This document shows positions 1-11,394 of a stretch of DNA of 64,000 nucleotides, piece after piece (positions within the stretch are counted from its first letter, which is position 1; the number at the start of each line of letters is the position of its first letter). The stretch lies in assembly GCF_014192155.1 (NCBI RefSeq), contig NZ_JACHXO010000008.1, forward strand, positions 271,931-335,930, in the 5' to 3' direction. This DNA is from Roseateles terrae (lineage in GTDB: Bacteria > Pseudomonadota > Gammaproteobacteria > Burkholderiales > Burkholderiaceae_C). The notes beneath the pieces were generated by a model, which worked only from the letters and a program-made list of their open reading frames with translations, was not told where the DNA came from and did no database searches. Both the position numbers and the translations under genes were made by a program.

Positions 1-1052
1 CACAGCACGCCCATCACGGCGGAGAAGACATACACGCTCCAGGGCGTCAGCGGCACCTGCAGGAAGATGAAGATGGCGATCGAGCGCAGTCCGTAGATGG
101 CCGACAGCACATAGCGTTTGGGCATGTGCTGCCCGAGCGTGCCCGCCGCATAGGTGCCGATGACGTTGAACAGCCCGATCAGCGCCAGGGCCGCGGTGGC
201 CACCTGCGGCGACAGGCCGTGGTCCTTCAGGTAACTGGGCATGTGCACGCCGATAAACACCACCTGGAAGCCGCAGACGAAGTAGCCCAGCATCAGCAGC
301 TGGAAGCTGCGGTAGCCAAAGGCCTCCTTCAGCGCTTCGCCGATGCTCTGATGCGGCCCGCTTGCCGCGCGGCTGCCCGCAGGCTCCCGCAGACCGATGG
401 CCAGCGGAATGATCAGGCAGGCCGCGATAGCCAGCACAAACAGCGCGTTCTGCCAGCCGGTATGCCCGATCAGCCAGTTTTCCACCGGCACCATCAGGAA
501 CTGGCCGAACGAACCGGCGGCGGCGGCCACCCCCATCGCCCAGGAACGGCGCTCCGGCGCCACCTGCCGGGCGATGACGCCGTACACCACCGCATAGGTG
601 GTGCCGGATTGGGCCAGGCCGATCAAAAGGCCGGCGCTACCGAGAAAGCCCGCCGCGGTGCTCGAGACCGCCATCAGCGCCAGACCCGCCGCATACAGCA
701 GCGCGCCGCCGACCAGGATCCGCATCGCGCCGAAGCGGTCCGCCAGCATGCCGGCCATCGGCCCGGCAAAGCCCCAGGAGAGGTTCTGCACTGCCAGGGC
801 CAGCGAGAAGGCCTCGCGGGTCCAGCCGCGGTCCATGGTGACGGGGGTCAGCCACAGGCCGAAGCCGTGGCGAATGCCCATCGAGAGGGTGACGATGGCG
901 GCGCCGCATAGCAGCACCTGACGCAGGCTGAGGGTCTTTCGCTCGGCGGCCGGGGCGGGTGGGGACGTGTCCATGGGTGTGGGCGTGCCTGTGGCGGGAG
1001 GTGCGGATCCTGGTCCGGGTCGGGGCGTGGGCGACGGGGGCCGGGCGCTCAT
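1..1052 (-). CDS. MFS transporter (3' end outside window)
   Basis: The minus-strand frame opens at ATG 1052 (an internal ATG at 977 is an alternative) and runs open to the window edge, so about 350 residues are visible and the C-terminus is missing. The translation shows repeated hydrophobic helices. A loop between helices 2 and 3 reads MAGMLADRFGAMRILVGG, which is the classic MFS motif A (G-x-L-A-D-R-x-G). This supports a 12-helix inner-membrane transporter of the major facilitator superfamily, in the broad OxlT/YbfB-like group that often moves organic acids. The substrate cannot be read from the sequence. The first 25 residues are Pro/Gly/Ala-rich and probably cytosolic. It is transcribed in the same direction as nothing nearby upstream; the next gene (amidohydrolase) lies downstream of 1126 on the same strand. 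Confidence 0.85.
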   Translation of the reverse strand, partial: MSARPPSPTPRPGPGSAPPATGTPTPMDTSPPAPAAERKTLSLRQVLLCGAAIVTLSMGIRHGFGLWLTPVTMDRGWTREAFSLALAVQNLSWGFAGPMAGMLADRFGAMRILVGGALLYAAGLALMAVSSTAAGFLGSAGLLIGLAQSGTTYAVVYGVIARQVAPERRSWAMGVAAAAGSFGQFLMVPVENWLIGHTGWQNALFVLAIAACLIIPLAIGLREPAGSRAASGPHQSIGEALKEAFGYRSFQLLMLGYFVCGFQVVFIGVHMPSYLKDHGLSPQVATAALALIGLFNVIGTYAAGTLGQHMPKRYVLSAIYGLRSIAIFIFLQVPLTPWSVYVFSAVMGVL

Positions 1053-1126
1053 GCAGTCGAATGTAGCGTCACCGGGACGCCCAGCCTGTCACCGAGGGAA
1101 CCTTCACGCTCAGGGAGAGCCCCAGG

Positions 1127-2581
1127 TCACTTCTTTGTCGAACTCTTCGTCGAGGACTTCGACGCCTTGCTGCTTGACGCCTTGCCGGACTTGCCCGACT
1201 TCGACGACCTGGAGCCCTTGGCCGACGCCCGGTGCGCCGCTTCGCCTTCGGCCAGCGTGCTGTCGCTGCCCGCCGTGGCGGCCACGTCGTCCAGCTGCGT
1301 CAGCACCCGGCCCTGCTTGATGCGCAACAGCGGCTTGTCCAGGGCGGCGAGGTCGTCCAGCGGATTGCTGTTCAGCACCAGGAAGCTGGCCTCGCAGCCC
1401 GGCTGGAAGCAGCCCAGCTTGCGCTTGGGGAACAGCGCGCGCGGCGTGTCCTGGGTCGCCAGGCGCAGCAGCGTGGCCTTGTCCAGCACCCCCAGGCTGT
1501 CCAGGTGATGCACCTCGCTCAGGGCATTCCCGGTGAAGAGGTCCGACCCCACCAGCAGCCGTGCACCGGCCTCCTTGAGTTTGGCCAGGTTGCGCTTTTG
1601 CACCGCTTCAATGCGGGCCAGCAGCTCCGGCGCCGGCTGGAACAGCTGGGTGGCGACCGTGGCGGTGATCACGCCGATCTTGCGTTCCGCCGCCATCACC
1701 GCCACTTCCGCCGAGATCTCGTGGGTTTCGGGCGCCTCGCCATGCTGCGGGAAATACCCCGGCAGCTCGGCAATGAAGTCGACGCCGGCGCGCACCGCGG
1801 CCTCGAAGTCCTTGGCGCTCTCCACATGCGCCACCACCCGCAGCCCATCCTGGTGGGACAGGCGCACCACCTCCGCCAGCACCTCCGGCGTCACGCCCAG
1901 CTTGCCGCGCTGCTCGGCCTGCTCGCGCAGCTCGGGCCGGTCGTGGTAGCCCATGATGACCTTGACCAGGTCGGTGCGCCGATCCTTCACCAGCGGCCAC
2001 TTGCGGGACACGTCCGCCGGGATGTCCATCACCAGCACGGCCTTGTCCACGATCTGGTCCAGCGTCATCGGCGGCTGGGCCGACTGCAGCATGGCCAGCG
2101 GCTGGCCGTCCGAGGAGGTAATGCAGGCGGTCGCAAACAGCACATCCGGCGTGTCCGGCTGGTCGATGCGGCCGCGGATGGGGTCGATGGCGGCCGGGTC
2201 GGCGCACAGCATCGCGGCATAGAACACGCCGTCCCGCAGATAATCCTGCCCGAAGCGCTCCAGCCCCCAGGCGCCCTGCAGATTGTGGTTGTGGGCCTCG
2301 GCCAGCGGCGGCACCAGGGTCTGGCCCTTGAGCTCCATCAGCCGGTTGACCTTGCGGGGCCGCTTGTCGGTGAACACCCCGTCATCAATATAGAGGGTGC
2401 CACGCTGCAGCTTTTCGCCGTCGAACCACTGCGCATGGCGCAGCTCGATGGCCATTTCCGGGCTGGCCTTGAAATCGGCCGCCTGGGCACCGGTCATCAG
2501 CGCCGCCGTGACCAGAACACCGGACAGCACATCAGCCAGGGGGGCCAGCAGACCGGCCGCGAGACGAGGGGACTTGAACAT
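1127..2581 (-). CDS. secreted amidohydrolase family protein
   Basis: A 484-residue protein from ATG 2581. The open frame extends further upstream, but this start puts a hydrophobic signal peptide (MFKSPRLAAGLLAPLADVL..., cleavage near AQA-AD) at the N-terminus, so export to the periplasm is expected. The body looks like an imidazolonepropionase-like amidohydrolase: an N-terminal beta-sandwich strand, a metal-binding HNHN where HxH is usual, a VVAHVES segment with a further metal histidine, and a late GSD aspartate. The substrate is unknown. Oddity: the last 30 or so residues are almost only Lys and Ser (SSKSGKSGKASSSKASKSS type), resembling a histone H1 tail, which is unusual on an exported hydrolase. 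It is divergent from parE, which starts 170 bp away. Confidence 0.8.
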   Translation of the reverse strand: MFKSPRLAAGLLAPLADVLSGVLVTAALMTGAQAADFKASPEMAIELRHAQWFDGEKLQRGTLYIDDGVFTDKRPRKVNRLMELKGQTLVPPLAEAHNHNLQGAWGLERFGQDYLRDGVFYAAMLCADPAAIDPIRGRIDQPDTPDVLFATACITSSDGQPLAMLQSAQPPMTLDQIVDKAVLVMDIPADVSRKWPLVKDRRTDLVKVIMGYHDRPELREQAEQRGKLGVTPEVLAEVVRLSHQDGLRVVAHVESAKDFEAAVRAGVDFIAELPGYFPQHGEAPETHEISAEVAVMAAERKIGVITATVATQLFQPAPELLARIEAVQKRNLAKLKEAGARLLVGSDLFTGNALSEVHHLDSLGVLDKATLLRLATQDTPRALFPKRKLGCFQPGCEASFLVLNSNPLDDLAALDKPLLRIKQGRVLTQLDDVAATAGSDSTLAEGEAAHRASAKGSRSSKSGKSGKASSSKASKSSTKSSTKK

Positions 2582-2751
2582 CAGGCAGAGGACCAGGAAA
2601 TCAGCCGCCGATGCTACGTCAGCATGTAACCGCCCTCCGGGCAACGAAGTAACCGCATGTTCTGAGATGCGCCCTATGAACGACTTGTGTGAAGAATGCC
2701 CGCCGCAGGGGGGACGGTCGAGACGGGGATGCTCCCCTAGAATCCCGCCCC

Positions 2752-4740
<1,989 letters not shown>

Positions 4741-4755
4741 GCACACGGCGTGGCC

Positions 4756-5298
4756 ATGACGCTCCACACCCGGGTCACCTTGCGCCCGACGATGCTGTCC
4801 GACCTGGACTTCGTCGTGGGGGTGGAGCAGGACGCGGCCAACCGTCCCTTCATCACGCCGTGGGAGCGCACGCAGCACGAAGGGGCCATCCGGTTTCCGG
4901 ATGCCCGGCACTTTGTGGTGGAACTGGATGCTGCGAGCGTCGGTTTCGTCATCCTGCAGGGCTGCCGCAATCCCAACCGGTCGGTGGAACTCAAGCGCAT
5001 CGTGCTGCTCTCCAAGGGCCAGGGCGTCGGACGCGAATGCGTGCGCAAGCTCAAGGCGCTGGCCTTCCGGCATTTCGGGGCGCACCGCTTCTGGCTGGAT
5101 GTGAAGGGTCGCAACACGCCGGCGTGGCAGCTGTATCTCAGCGAGGGCTTTGTCGAAGAAGGCCGGCTGAGGGAGTCCGTGCGCATCGAAGGCGAGGCGG
5201 GCCCGGATGGTGTGGATGTCTTCGACGACCTCATCGTGATGTCACTGCTGCGGCGCGAGTTCGACGAGCGCCTGGCGCAGGGAAGGGAGCCGTCATGA
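4756..5298 (+). CDS. GNAT family N-acetyltransferase
   Basis: A 180-residue GCN5-related acetyltransferase. ATG 4756 is taken as start; an in-frame GTG at 4750 is possible. The N-terminus (TLRPTMLSDLDFVVGVEQD) is the usual beta1-alpha1 region. The acetyl-CoA loop is LLSKGQGVGRECVRKLKALAF (Q/R-x-x-G-x-G/A type). The C-terminal half (FWLDVKGRNTPAWQLYLSEGF) carries the N-x-x-A-x-x-L-Y-x-x-x-G-F signature of RimI/RimJ-like enzymes that acetylate protein N-termini or small amines. The acceptor is not known. Its stop overlaps the next start by four bases (ATGA), so it is translationally coupled to the transglycosylase gene and sits inside the parE-parC block. Confidence 0.85.
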   Translation: MTLHTRVTLRPTMLSDLDFVVGVEQDAANRPFITPWERTQHEGAIRFPDARHFVVELDAASVGFVILQGCRNPNRSVELKRIVLLSKGQGVGRECVRKLKALAFRHFGAHRFWLDVKGRNTPAWQLYLSEGFVEEGRLRESVRIEGEAGPDGVDVFDDLIVMSLLRREFDERLAQGREPS

Positions 5299-6032
5299 AC
5301 CGGATGCGTGCTGCACTGTTGCTGTCGCTGGGGGCCTGGACCCTGGGCCTGGCCGCCCCTGCCCGGGCCGAGCGGGCGGAACTGTGGGGTTATGTGGATG
5401 GCGCCGGCATGGCTCACTTCGCGCCCCACAAGGTCGATGCACGCTACCAGCCGGTGCTGTCCCCGGCGAGCCCGACCCAGCGGGTGCCCGGCAAGCTGGA
5501 CAACGGCGCCCGGTTGCTGACCTGGCTGGACATCTCGCCGGAGGTCAAGGCGGTCACGCCCTACCTGCGCGAGGCCGAAGCCCAGACCGGCGTGCATGTG
5601 GAATTGCTCAAGGCCATCATCGCGGTGGAATCGGGCTTTCGCAGCGATGCCGTGTCGCCCCGCGGCGCGACGGGTCTGATGCAGTTGACGGCAGTCAGCG
5701 CGCAGCGCTATGGAACCGCCGAGGAACTGCGCCGCCCCGCCGCCCTGCTGGAGGCGCGCACCAACATCCTGATCGGCGCCCGGATGCTGGCCGATCTGAT
5801 CCGTCGCTTCGGCCGCATTGATGGCGCGCTGGCGGCCTGGAATGCCGGTGAAGGCACGGTGCGTCGCGCCGGTGGCGGCGTGCCGGACATCGATGAAACC
5901 CAGGCGCATGTGCACCTGGTGCTGGAGCTGTACTGGTCGCTGCTGCAGCGGCGCATGGGCGCGCAGGCGCAGCAGATGACGCTGCAGCCGGTGAACGCTC
6001 CCCAAGAATCCAATGACCGGCCTGGCCGGTGA
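5295..6032 (+). CDS. lytic transglycosylase (SLT domain)
   Basis: A 245-residue exported peptidoglycan-cleaving enzyme. The N-terminus is a signal peptide ([20 protein letters not shown], AxA cleavage near ARA-E), followed by a short DUF4124-like segment ([13 protein letters not shown]). The catalytic core starts near residue 85: [12 protein letters not shown] contains the catalytic Glu, followed by [11 protein letters not shown] and a later [12 protein letters not shown], the hallmark motifs of Slt70/MltC-like family 1 transglycosylases. It should cut the MurNAc-GlcNAc bond in the periplasm. It overlaps the GNAT gene by four bases and ends beside the parC start. Its location between the two topoisomerase IV genes suggests co-expression with chromosome segregation. 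Confidence 0.9.
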   Translation: MNRMRAALLLSLGAWTLGLAAPARAERAELWGYVDGAGMAHFAPHKVDARYQPVLSPASPTQRVPGKLDNGARLLTWLDISPEVKAVTPYLREAEAQTGVHVELLKAIIAVESGFRSDAVSPRGATGLMQLTAVSAQRYGTAEELRRPAALLEARTNILIGARMLADLIRRFGRIDGALAAWNAGEGTVRRAGGGVPDIDETQAHVHLVLELYWSLLQRRMGAQAQQMTLQPVNAPQESNDRPGR

Positions 6033-6037
6033 ACCTG

Positions 6038-8365
6038 ATGACTCAAGAGACTTTTGACTTCGAAACCCAACCCCCAGGCGTGCCGCCCTCGGGGGATGCA
6101 CTGACGCTGGCCCAATATGCGCAGCAGGCGTATCTCGAATACGCCCTGTCGGTGGTGAAAGGCCGTGCCCTGCCGGCCTGCAGCGACGGCCAGAAGCCGG
6201 TGCAGCGTCGCATCCTGTTCACCATGGAGCGGCTGGGCCTGACCTTCACCGGCGCCACCGGTGCCAAAGCGGTCAAGAGCGCGCGGGTGGTGGGTGAAGT
6301 GCTGGGTAAATACCACCCGCACGGCGACCAGGCCGCCTATGACGCGATGGTGCGCATGGCGCAGGACTTCAGCCAGCGCTATCCGCTGATCGATGGCCAG
6401 GGCAATTTCGGCAGCCGCGATGGCGACGGCGCCGCCGCGATGCGCTACACGGAAGCGCGACTGTCCCCCTATGCTCGCCTGCTGCTGGACGAGCTGGACA
6501 TGGGCACGGTGGACTTCCAGCCCAACTATGACGGCGAGTTCCAGGAACCCCGCGAGCTGCCGGCACGTCTGCCGTTTGTGCTGCTCAATGGCGCCTCCGG
6601 CATTGCGGTGGGCATGGCCACGGAAGTGCCCAGCCACAACCTGCGGGAAATCGCGGCGGCCGCGGTGGCACTGCTGAAGAACGACAAACTCAGCGACGAT
6701 GAACTGCACAGCCTCCTGCCGGGTCCGGACTATCCGGGCGGTGGCCAGCTGATCAGCTCCGCCGATGAGATCCGCGCCGCCTACGGCAGCGGCCGGGGCA
6801 GCCTGAAGCTGCGGGCCCGCTGGAAGATTGAAGACCTCGCCCGCGGCCAGTGGCAGCTGGTGGTGACCGAACTGCCGCATGGCGTCAGCGCCCAGAAGGT
6901 GCTGGAAGAAATCGAGGAACTAATCAATCCGAAGGTCAAGGCCGGCAAGAAGACGTTGTCCCCCGAGCAGCTCCAGCTCAAGGGCAGCATCGCCGCCGTG
7001 CTGGACAAGGTGCGGGACGAATCCAACAAGGACGCGCCGGTGCGTCTGGTGGTGGAGCCCAAGAGCCGCACCATCGACCAGCAGGACCTGATCAACACGC
7101 TGCTGGCCCACACCAGCCTGGAGACGTCGGCGTCGGTCAACATGACCATGGTCGGCGGCGACGGCCGGCCGATGCAGAAGAACCTGCGCACCATCCTGAC
7201 CGAATGGCTGCAGTTCCGCATGGGCACCGTGACCCGCCGCACCCAGCATCGTCTGGACAAGGTGCGCGACCGCATCCATGTGCTGGAAGGCCGGCACCAG
7301 ATCCTGCTGCACATCGACGAGGTCATCAAGATCATCCGCAATTCGGATGAGCCCAAGCCGGCCCTGATCGAACGCTTCAAGCTGAGCGACCGGCAGGCCG
7401 AAGACATCCTGGAAATCCGGCTGCGTCAACTGGCGCGGCTGGAGTTCCTGAAGATCGAGCAGGAGCTCAAGCAACTGCGCGAGGAAGCGACCAAGCTGGA
7501 AGAGATCCTCTCCAATCCGTCGGCGCTACGCCGCACGGTGGTCAAGGAAATCGAGGCGGATGCCAAGCAGTATGGCGACGACCGCCGCACGCTGATCCAG
7601 GAAGACAAGCGCGCCGTGGCCGAAGTCCGCATCGTGGACGAGCCGGTGACGGTGGTGGTCAGCCTCAAGGGCTGGGTGCGGGCGCTCAAGGGCCACGAAG
7701 TGGACCCGGGCGCGCTGGCGTTCAAGGCGGGCGATTCGCTGTATGGCGTCTTCCCCTGCCGGTCGGTGGATCCGCTGGTGGTGCTGGGCAGCAATGGCCG
7801 CGCTTACTCGGTGCCGGTCTCCGCGCTGCCGGGGGGGCGCGGTGACGGCCAGCCGATCACCACGCTGATCGAGCTGGAATCGGGCAGCCAGATTGCGCAC
7901 TACTTCGCTGGCGCAGCCTCGCAGCGGCTGGTGCTGTCGGGCACCGGCGGTTTCGGCTTGGTGGCGGAAGTGGGCGATTTGGTCGGTCGCCAGAAGGCGG
8001 GCAAGAGCTTCCTGAGCCTGGAAGGCCAGGAACTGCCGCTGCCGCCGTCGGTGGTGCCGGCGGGCGCCACGCAGCTCGCCTGCCTGACGCTCACCGGCCG
8101 CCTGCTGACCTTCAGCATGGACGAGCTCAAGCATCAGCCCAAGGGCGGTCGCGGCCTGACGCTGATCGACCTGGAGCCCAAGGACGCGCTGATCAGCGTG
8201 GCCGCGTTCTCGCAGGCCCTGCTGGTGCAGGGCAGCGGCCGCGGTGGCAAGGCCAAGGAAGAGGTGCTCAAGGGCGCGGCGCTGTCGGCCCATGCCGGCA
8301 AGCGCGCGCGCAAGGGCAAGGCGGTGGATGGCCTGCAGAAGGTGATGCGCGTCCTGCCCGCGTGA
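6038..8365 (+). CDS. parC: DNA topoisomerase IV subunit A
   Basis: A 775-residue DNA-cleaving subunit of topoisomerase IV. ATG 6038 is chosen; a GTG at 6029 overlapping the previous stop is an alternative. The winged-helix/tower region shows [20 protein letters not shown] (the quinolone-resistance region), then [21 protein letters not shown] with the active-site Tyr in AMRYTE. A coiled-coil region follows ([24 protein letters not shown]). The C-terminal beta-pinwheel is degenerate, as expected for ParC, and lacks a canonical GyrA box. A lysine-rich tail ([12 protein letters not shown]) ends the protein. It works with ParE from the start of this block. Confidence 0.95.
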   Translation: MTQETFDFETQPPGVPPSGDALTLAQYAQQAYLEYALSVVKGRALPACSDGQKPVQRRILFTMERLGLTFTGATGAKAVKSARVVGEVLGKYHPHGDQAAYDAMVRMAQDFSQRYPLIDGQGNFGSRDGDGAAAMRYTEARLSPYARLLLDELDMGTVDFQPNYDGEFQEPRELPARLPFVLLNGASGIAVGMATEVPSHNLREIAAAAVALLKNDKLSDDELHSLLPGPDYPGGGQLISSADEIRAAYGSGRGSLKLRARWKIEDLARGQWQLVVTELPHGVSAQKVLEEIEELINPKVKAGKKTLSPEQLQLKGSIAAVLDKVRDESNKDAPVRLVVEPKSRTIDQQDLINTLLAHTSLETSASVNMTMVGGDGRPMQKNLRTILTEWLQFRMGTVTRRTQHRLDKVRDRIHVLEGRHQILLHIDEVIKIIRNSDEPKPALIERFKLSDRQAEDILEIRLRQLARLEFLKIEQELKQLREEATKLEEILSNPSALRRTVVKEIEADAKQYGDDRRTLIQEDKRAVAEVRIVDEPVTVVVSLKGWVRALKGHEVDPGALAFKAGDSLYGVFPCRSVDPLVVLGSNGRAYSVPVSALPGGRGDGQPITTLIELESGSQIAHYFAGAASQRLVLSGTGGFGLVAEVGDLVGRQKAGKSFLSLEGQELPLPPSVVPAGATQLACLTLTGRLLTFSMDELKHQPKGGRGLTLIDLEPKDALISVAAFSQALLVQGSGRGGKAKEEVLKGAALSAHAGKRARKGKAVDGLQKVMRVLPA

Positions 8366-8504
8366 TGACGCGTGCGTGGCCCGCCTGGGGCCGACGCCCA
8401 AGGCCCGTGGCGTCAACACACCGGTGATGAGGGGAAGGCTGAGAAGGCGTGAGGGTGAATCCTGCCTCAGCCGTCCCTCCGCCGTTCCCTCCCTGGAACG
8501 TTCT

Positions 8505-9251
8505 TCAGCCTTCTTCCTCCGGCGCCTGGCGTTCGGCCCGGGCTGTCCGTTGCACTCGGGACCGGCGCAGCCCGATGCGCCCTTCGCCGGAGTGATCGAC
8601 CAGCGTCAGGCCGATCAGCCGCGACACCACCGCCGCCAGGTACATCACCCCGGCAAACATCTCCAGCGTCGTGATGGCGCGCGCGAGCGGACGCACCGGA
8701 ATGACGTCCCCGATGCCGGTGCTGGACAGCAGGGCAAAGCTCAGGAAGACCAGCTCGGTCCAGGTGCGGGGCTCTGCGGGATTCACCGCCGCAGAGAAGC
8801 TGCCCGGCTGGATGGCCTGCACCACCACAAACACATAAGCAAACGCCCACGCGAGCAGGGTGAAGGTCGCTCCGGCGGCGAAGAGCTCGTCGGTGGTCGC
8901 ATGCTGGTCGCCCATCATGTAGGCGATGAGACTGCCTGCGGCGTAGAAGTAGAACAGCGCCTCCAGGCCGGACGACCACGGCAGCAGGTCCGGCCGATCC
9001 ATCAATCCCTGGATGAGCAGCAGCACGATGGCCGGCAGTGCGATGCCCACGCTCAGCCACAGCAGTCCCGGGGTGCTGCGCACCATGCGGGTGGTGAAGA
9101 TCAGGACGATGATCCCCATCGCGCTGAGCGCCAGCGGGCCGGCCCGGCTGCCTTCCACCAAGGGGTAGAGCACCAGGCCCAACAACTGGACCAGCAGCAG
9201 GATGGCGGACGGGTGGCGGCGGGTGAGGGCGAGGTAACGGATCATGCGCAT
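8505..9251 (-). CDS. Potassium-channel-like ion channel protein
   Basis: A 248-residue inner-membrane protein with about six hydrophobic segments. A pore-loop-like stretch late in the protein reads LSFALLSSTGIGDVIPVRP, followed by a last helix (AITTLEMFAGVMYLAAVVSRLIGL). This is the two-helix-plus-pore layout of the Ion_trans_2 family. The filter is TGIGD where classic potassium channels have TVGYGD, so selectivity is uncertain. The N-terminal four helices may form a voltage-sensor-like or accessory region; no arginine ladder was evident. The C-terminus is a short basic cytosolic tail with no RCK domain. Start at 9251, with a second ATG two codons later. No operon partner: the next minus-strand gene begins 140 bp upstream. 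Confidence 0.75.
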   Translation of the reverse strand: MRMIRYLALTRRHPSAILLLVQLLGLVLYPLVEGSRAGPLALSAMGIIVLIFTTRMVRSTPGLLWLSVGIALPAIVLLLIQGLMDRPDLLPWSSGLEALFYFYAAGSLIAYMMGDQHATTDELFAAGATFTLLAWAFAYVFVVVQAIQPGSFSAAVNPAEPRTWTELVFLSFALLSSTGIGDVIPVRPLARAITTLEMFAGVMYLAAVVSRLIGLTLVDHSGEGRIGLRRSRVQRTARAERQAPEEEG

Positions 9252-9392
9252 GGCGCGATTCTGGCTGCGCGCCGCGCAATGCCGAGAGGAACCGTGCCAC
9301 GCGTTGCGGTGACGACGCGTGGCGGCGACGACGCGTTGCGTAAAGACGCCTCACTCGCCGGAAGGCGCGTGCCTCGTTTCCGAGGCGGCGCA

Positions 9393-10289
9393 TCAGGCGC
9401 TGAAGTAGAACCGCTCGGCGAGTTCCGCCAGCAGGCCGGGGTAGCTCGGGGTCCAGCCGAGTCGTGCCTGGGTCGCGTGGGCCGTGCCGGTCAGGTCGGC
9501 ACCGGGGAAGTGGCTGAACCACGGTCCGAAATGTTCCGGGGCCTCCTGTGCCGACAGCGACACCGTCGGCACCCCCAGCCCCCGCCCGATTGCTTCGGCG
9601 ATCTCACGGAAGGCAATGCCGGCCTCGCCGACCGCGTGCAGGCGCTCGCCCGCATCGGCGGACTCCAGCGCCAGTCGATAGAGCCGCGCCGCATCGAGGC
9701 GGTGCACCGCCGACCACTGGTTGGAGCCTTCCCCCACATAGGCCGACACACCGCGTTGCCGCGCGATCTGGATCAGCATCGGCACGAAGCCATGGTCCCC
9801 GGCGCCGTGAACCGAGGGGGCCAGCCGCACCGTGGTCGCCCGCACGCCACGCGCGGCCAGCGATTGCGCCGAGGCCTCCGACACCCGCGGATACGCCTCG
9901 CTGCGCGGCGGGGGCAGGTCGTCTTCGGTGGCCGGCCGGCCTTGAACCAGGCGGGCCAGGCCGCTGGTCACCAGCAGCGGGCGCTGGCTGCCGATGAGGG
10001 CCGATCCCAGCGTCTCGATCGCCTGCGCATCCAGGGCGCAAGCCTGGGCAAAGCGGCTGAAGTCATGGTGGAACGCGGTGTGGATCATGCCGTCGGCCCA
10101 GTCGGCGCCTTCGCGCAGCACCGCGTAATCTTCCAGCGTGCCTCGCAGCGGCTGGGCGCCGACCCGCGTCAACTGCTCTGCCGCCGCCTCGGTCCTCGCC
10201 AGGCCCCGCACCTCATGGCCGAACGCTGCCAGCTCAGCCACCACCGCAGAACCGACAAAGCCGCTGGCACCCGTCACAAACACTCGCAT
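9393..10289 (-). CDS. extended SDR NAD(P)-dependent oxidoreductase
   Basis: A 298-residue Rossmann-fold protein. MRVFVTGASGFVGSAVVAEL gives the G-x-x-G-F-x-G dinucleotide-binding loop of extended short-chain dehydrogenases and NAD-dependent epimerases. The order continues with IHTAFHHDF, LLVTSGLARL and a substrate loop containing SAVHRLDAARLYRLAL, as in the YwnB/NmrA-like group. The usual catalytic Tyr-x-x-x-Lys is not clear: the aligned place reads AYPRVSEAS, with no Lys four residues after the Tyr, so the activity may be altered. It is divergent from an HTH regulator gene 98 bp away, a common arrangement in which the regulator controls the oxidoreductase. Confidence 0.8.
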   Translation of the reverse strand: MRVFVTGASGFVGSAVVAELAAFGHEVRGLARTEAAAEQLTRVGAQPLRGTLEDYAVLREGADWADGMIHTAFHHDFSRFAQACALDAQAIETLGSALIGSQRPLLVTSGLARLVQGRPATEDDLPPPRSEAYPRVSEASAQSLAARGVRATTVRLAPSVHGAGDHGFVPMLIQIARQRGVSAYVGEGSNQWSAVHRLDAARLYRLALESADAGERLHAVGEAGIAFREIAEAIGRGLGVPTVSLSAQEAPEHFGPWFSHFPGADLTGTAHATQARLGWTPSYPGLLAELAERFYFSA

Positions 10290-10332
10290 GGCAATACTCC
10301 ATTCAATGAAGTCGCGACTCTGCCTGGGAGGT

Positions 10333-10362
10333 TTATCCAGTTAAAGTAGTGTCGTTATCCAG
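10333..10362. promoter_or_regulatory. candidate operator: direct repeat TTATCCAG x2
   Basis: In the divergent region between the SDR gene and the HTH regulator gene, the octamer TTATCCAG occurs at 10333-10340 and again at 10355-10362, 22 bp apart start to start (about two helical turns). Same-face spacing next to a regulator start is typical for a dimeric operator. The binding itself is inferred. Confidence 0.45.
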
Positions 10363-10387
10363 GTATGGGATTCAACAGGATCTGTTC

Positions 10388-11332
10388 ATGTCGCCTCTCA
10401 AAACTGGTCCCGGAGCAGCCGCGTCGAGCGTTGCGGAGGCTGCGGCCACGGTACCCGCGATGCCCACCGCTGCGAAGGCTCCCGCTGAATCGGTCCCTCC
10501 ACCCGGCAGTACGACGCCGCTGGGCCAATACCTCAAGGACTGCCGCATCCGCATGGACGCGCAGGCGCTTGGTTACTCGACCCGTCGGCGCCGCACCGCC
10601 GGACTGCGGCGGGAGGAAGTGGCGCTGCGGGCGCACATCAGCCCGACCTGGTATACGTGGCTGGAGCAGGGCCGCGGCGGGGCACCGTCGGCCGAGGTGC
10701 TGCACCGGATCGCCAGCGCGCTGATGCTGACCGATGTCGAGCGGGAGCACCTGTTCCTGCTGGGGCTGGGTCGCACACCGGAGGTGAGCTACCGCGGCGC
10801 CGGAGACGCGACGCCACGCCTCCAACGTGTGCTGGATGCCCTGGATTTCTGCCCCGCTCTGGTCAAGACGGCCACCTGGCAGGTCGTGGCCTGGAACCGG
10901 GCGGCCGCGCTGGTGCTCAGGGACTACGGCAGCCTTGCTCCGCGGGATCGCAACATCCTGCGCCTGATGTTCCTGGAGCCCGCGGTGCGGGAGGCGCAGG
11001 AGGACTGGATGTCCGCCGCCCGCTTCGTGGTGGGCGCGTTCCGGGCGGATGTGGCCCGCGCCGGGGCCATGGAAGCCGCGACGCCGCTGATCGAAGAATT
11101 GACGCAGCGCAGTCCGGAGTTCGCTGCGTTATGGCGGGACAACACCGTGCGTTCTTACGGCGAGGGCACCAAGCAGCTGCGCCACGCGGTGGTGGGCCGG
11201 CTGCAGTTTGAATACTCGTCGATGACGATTGATGGTCGGCCAGATCTCGCGATGGTGGTCTTCCATCCGCTCACGCCGGAGGATGGGCAGAAGATCGGAC
11301 GGTTGATGTCCGGTGACCCCACCATCGCTTGA
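10388..11332 (+). CDS. XRE/MmyB-like HTH transcriptional regulator
   Basis: A 314-residue regulator. ATG 10388 is chosen because CAGGA precedes it by about ten bases; a GTG at 10349 would lie inside the promoter region. After a low-complexity Ala-rich stretch of about 45 residues comes the DNA-binding part: LGQYLKDCRIRMD, TAGLRREEVALRAHISPTW and YTWLEQGRG, the signature of the helix-turn-helix_31 group. The C-terminal half (ALDFCPALVKTATWQVVAWNRAA) is the MmyB-like ligand-binding PAS-type domain, which binds fatty-acid-like ligands in solved members. It is divergent from the SDR gene and probably controls it. Confidence 0.85.
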   Translation: MSPLKTGPGAAASSVAEAAATVPAMPTAAKAPAESVPPPGSTTPLGQYLKDCRIRMDAQALGYSTRRRRTAGLRREEVALRAHISPTWYTWLEQGRGGAPSAEVLHRIASALMLTDVEREHLFLLGLGRTPEVSYRGAGDATPRLQRVLDALDFCPALVKTATWQVVAWNRAAALVLRDYGSLAPRDRNILRLMFLEPAVREAQEDWMSAARFVVGAFRADVARAGAMEAATPLIEELTQRSPEFAALWRDNTVRSYGEGTKQLRHAVVGRLQFEYSSMTIDGRPDLAMVVFHPLTPEDGQKIGRLMSGDPTIA

Positions 11333-11394
11333 CGGGCTCATGAGCGCAGCGCGCTGAGCTCAGTGCTCAGTGCGCAGTGCGCAGTGCTCAGCAT

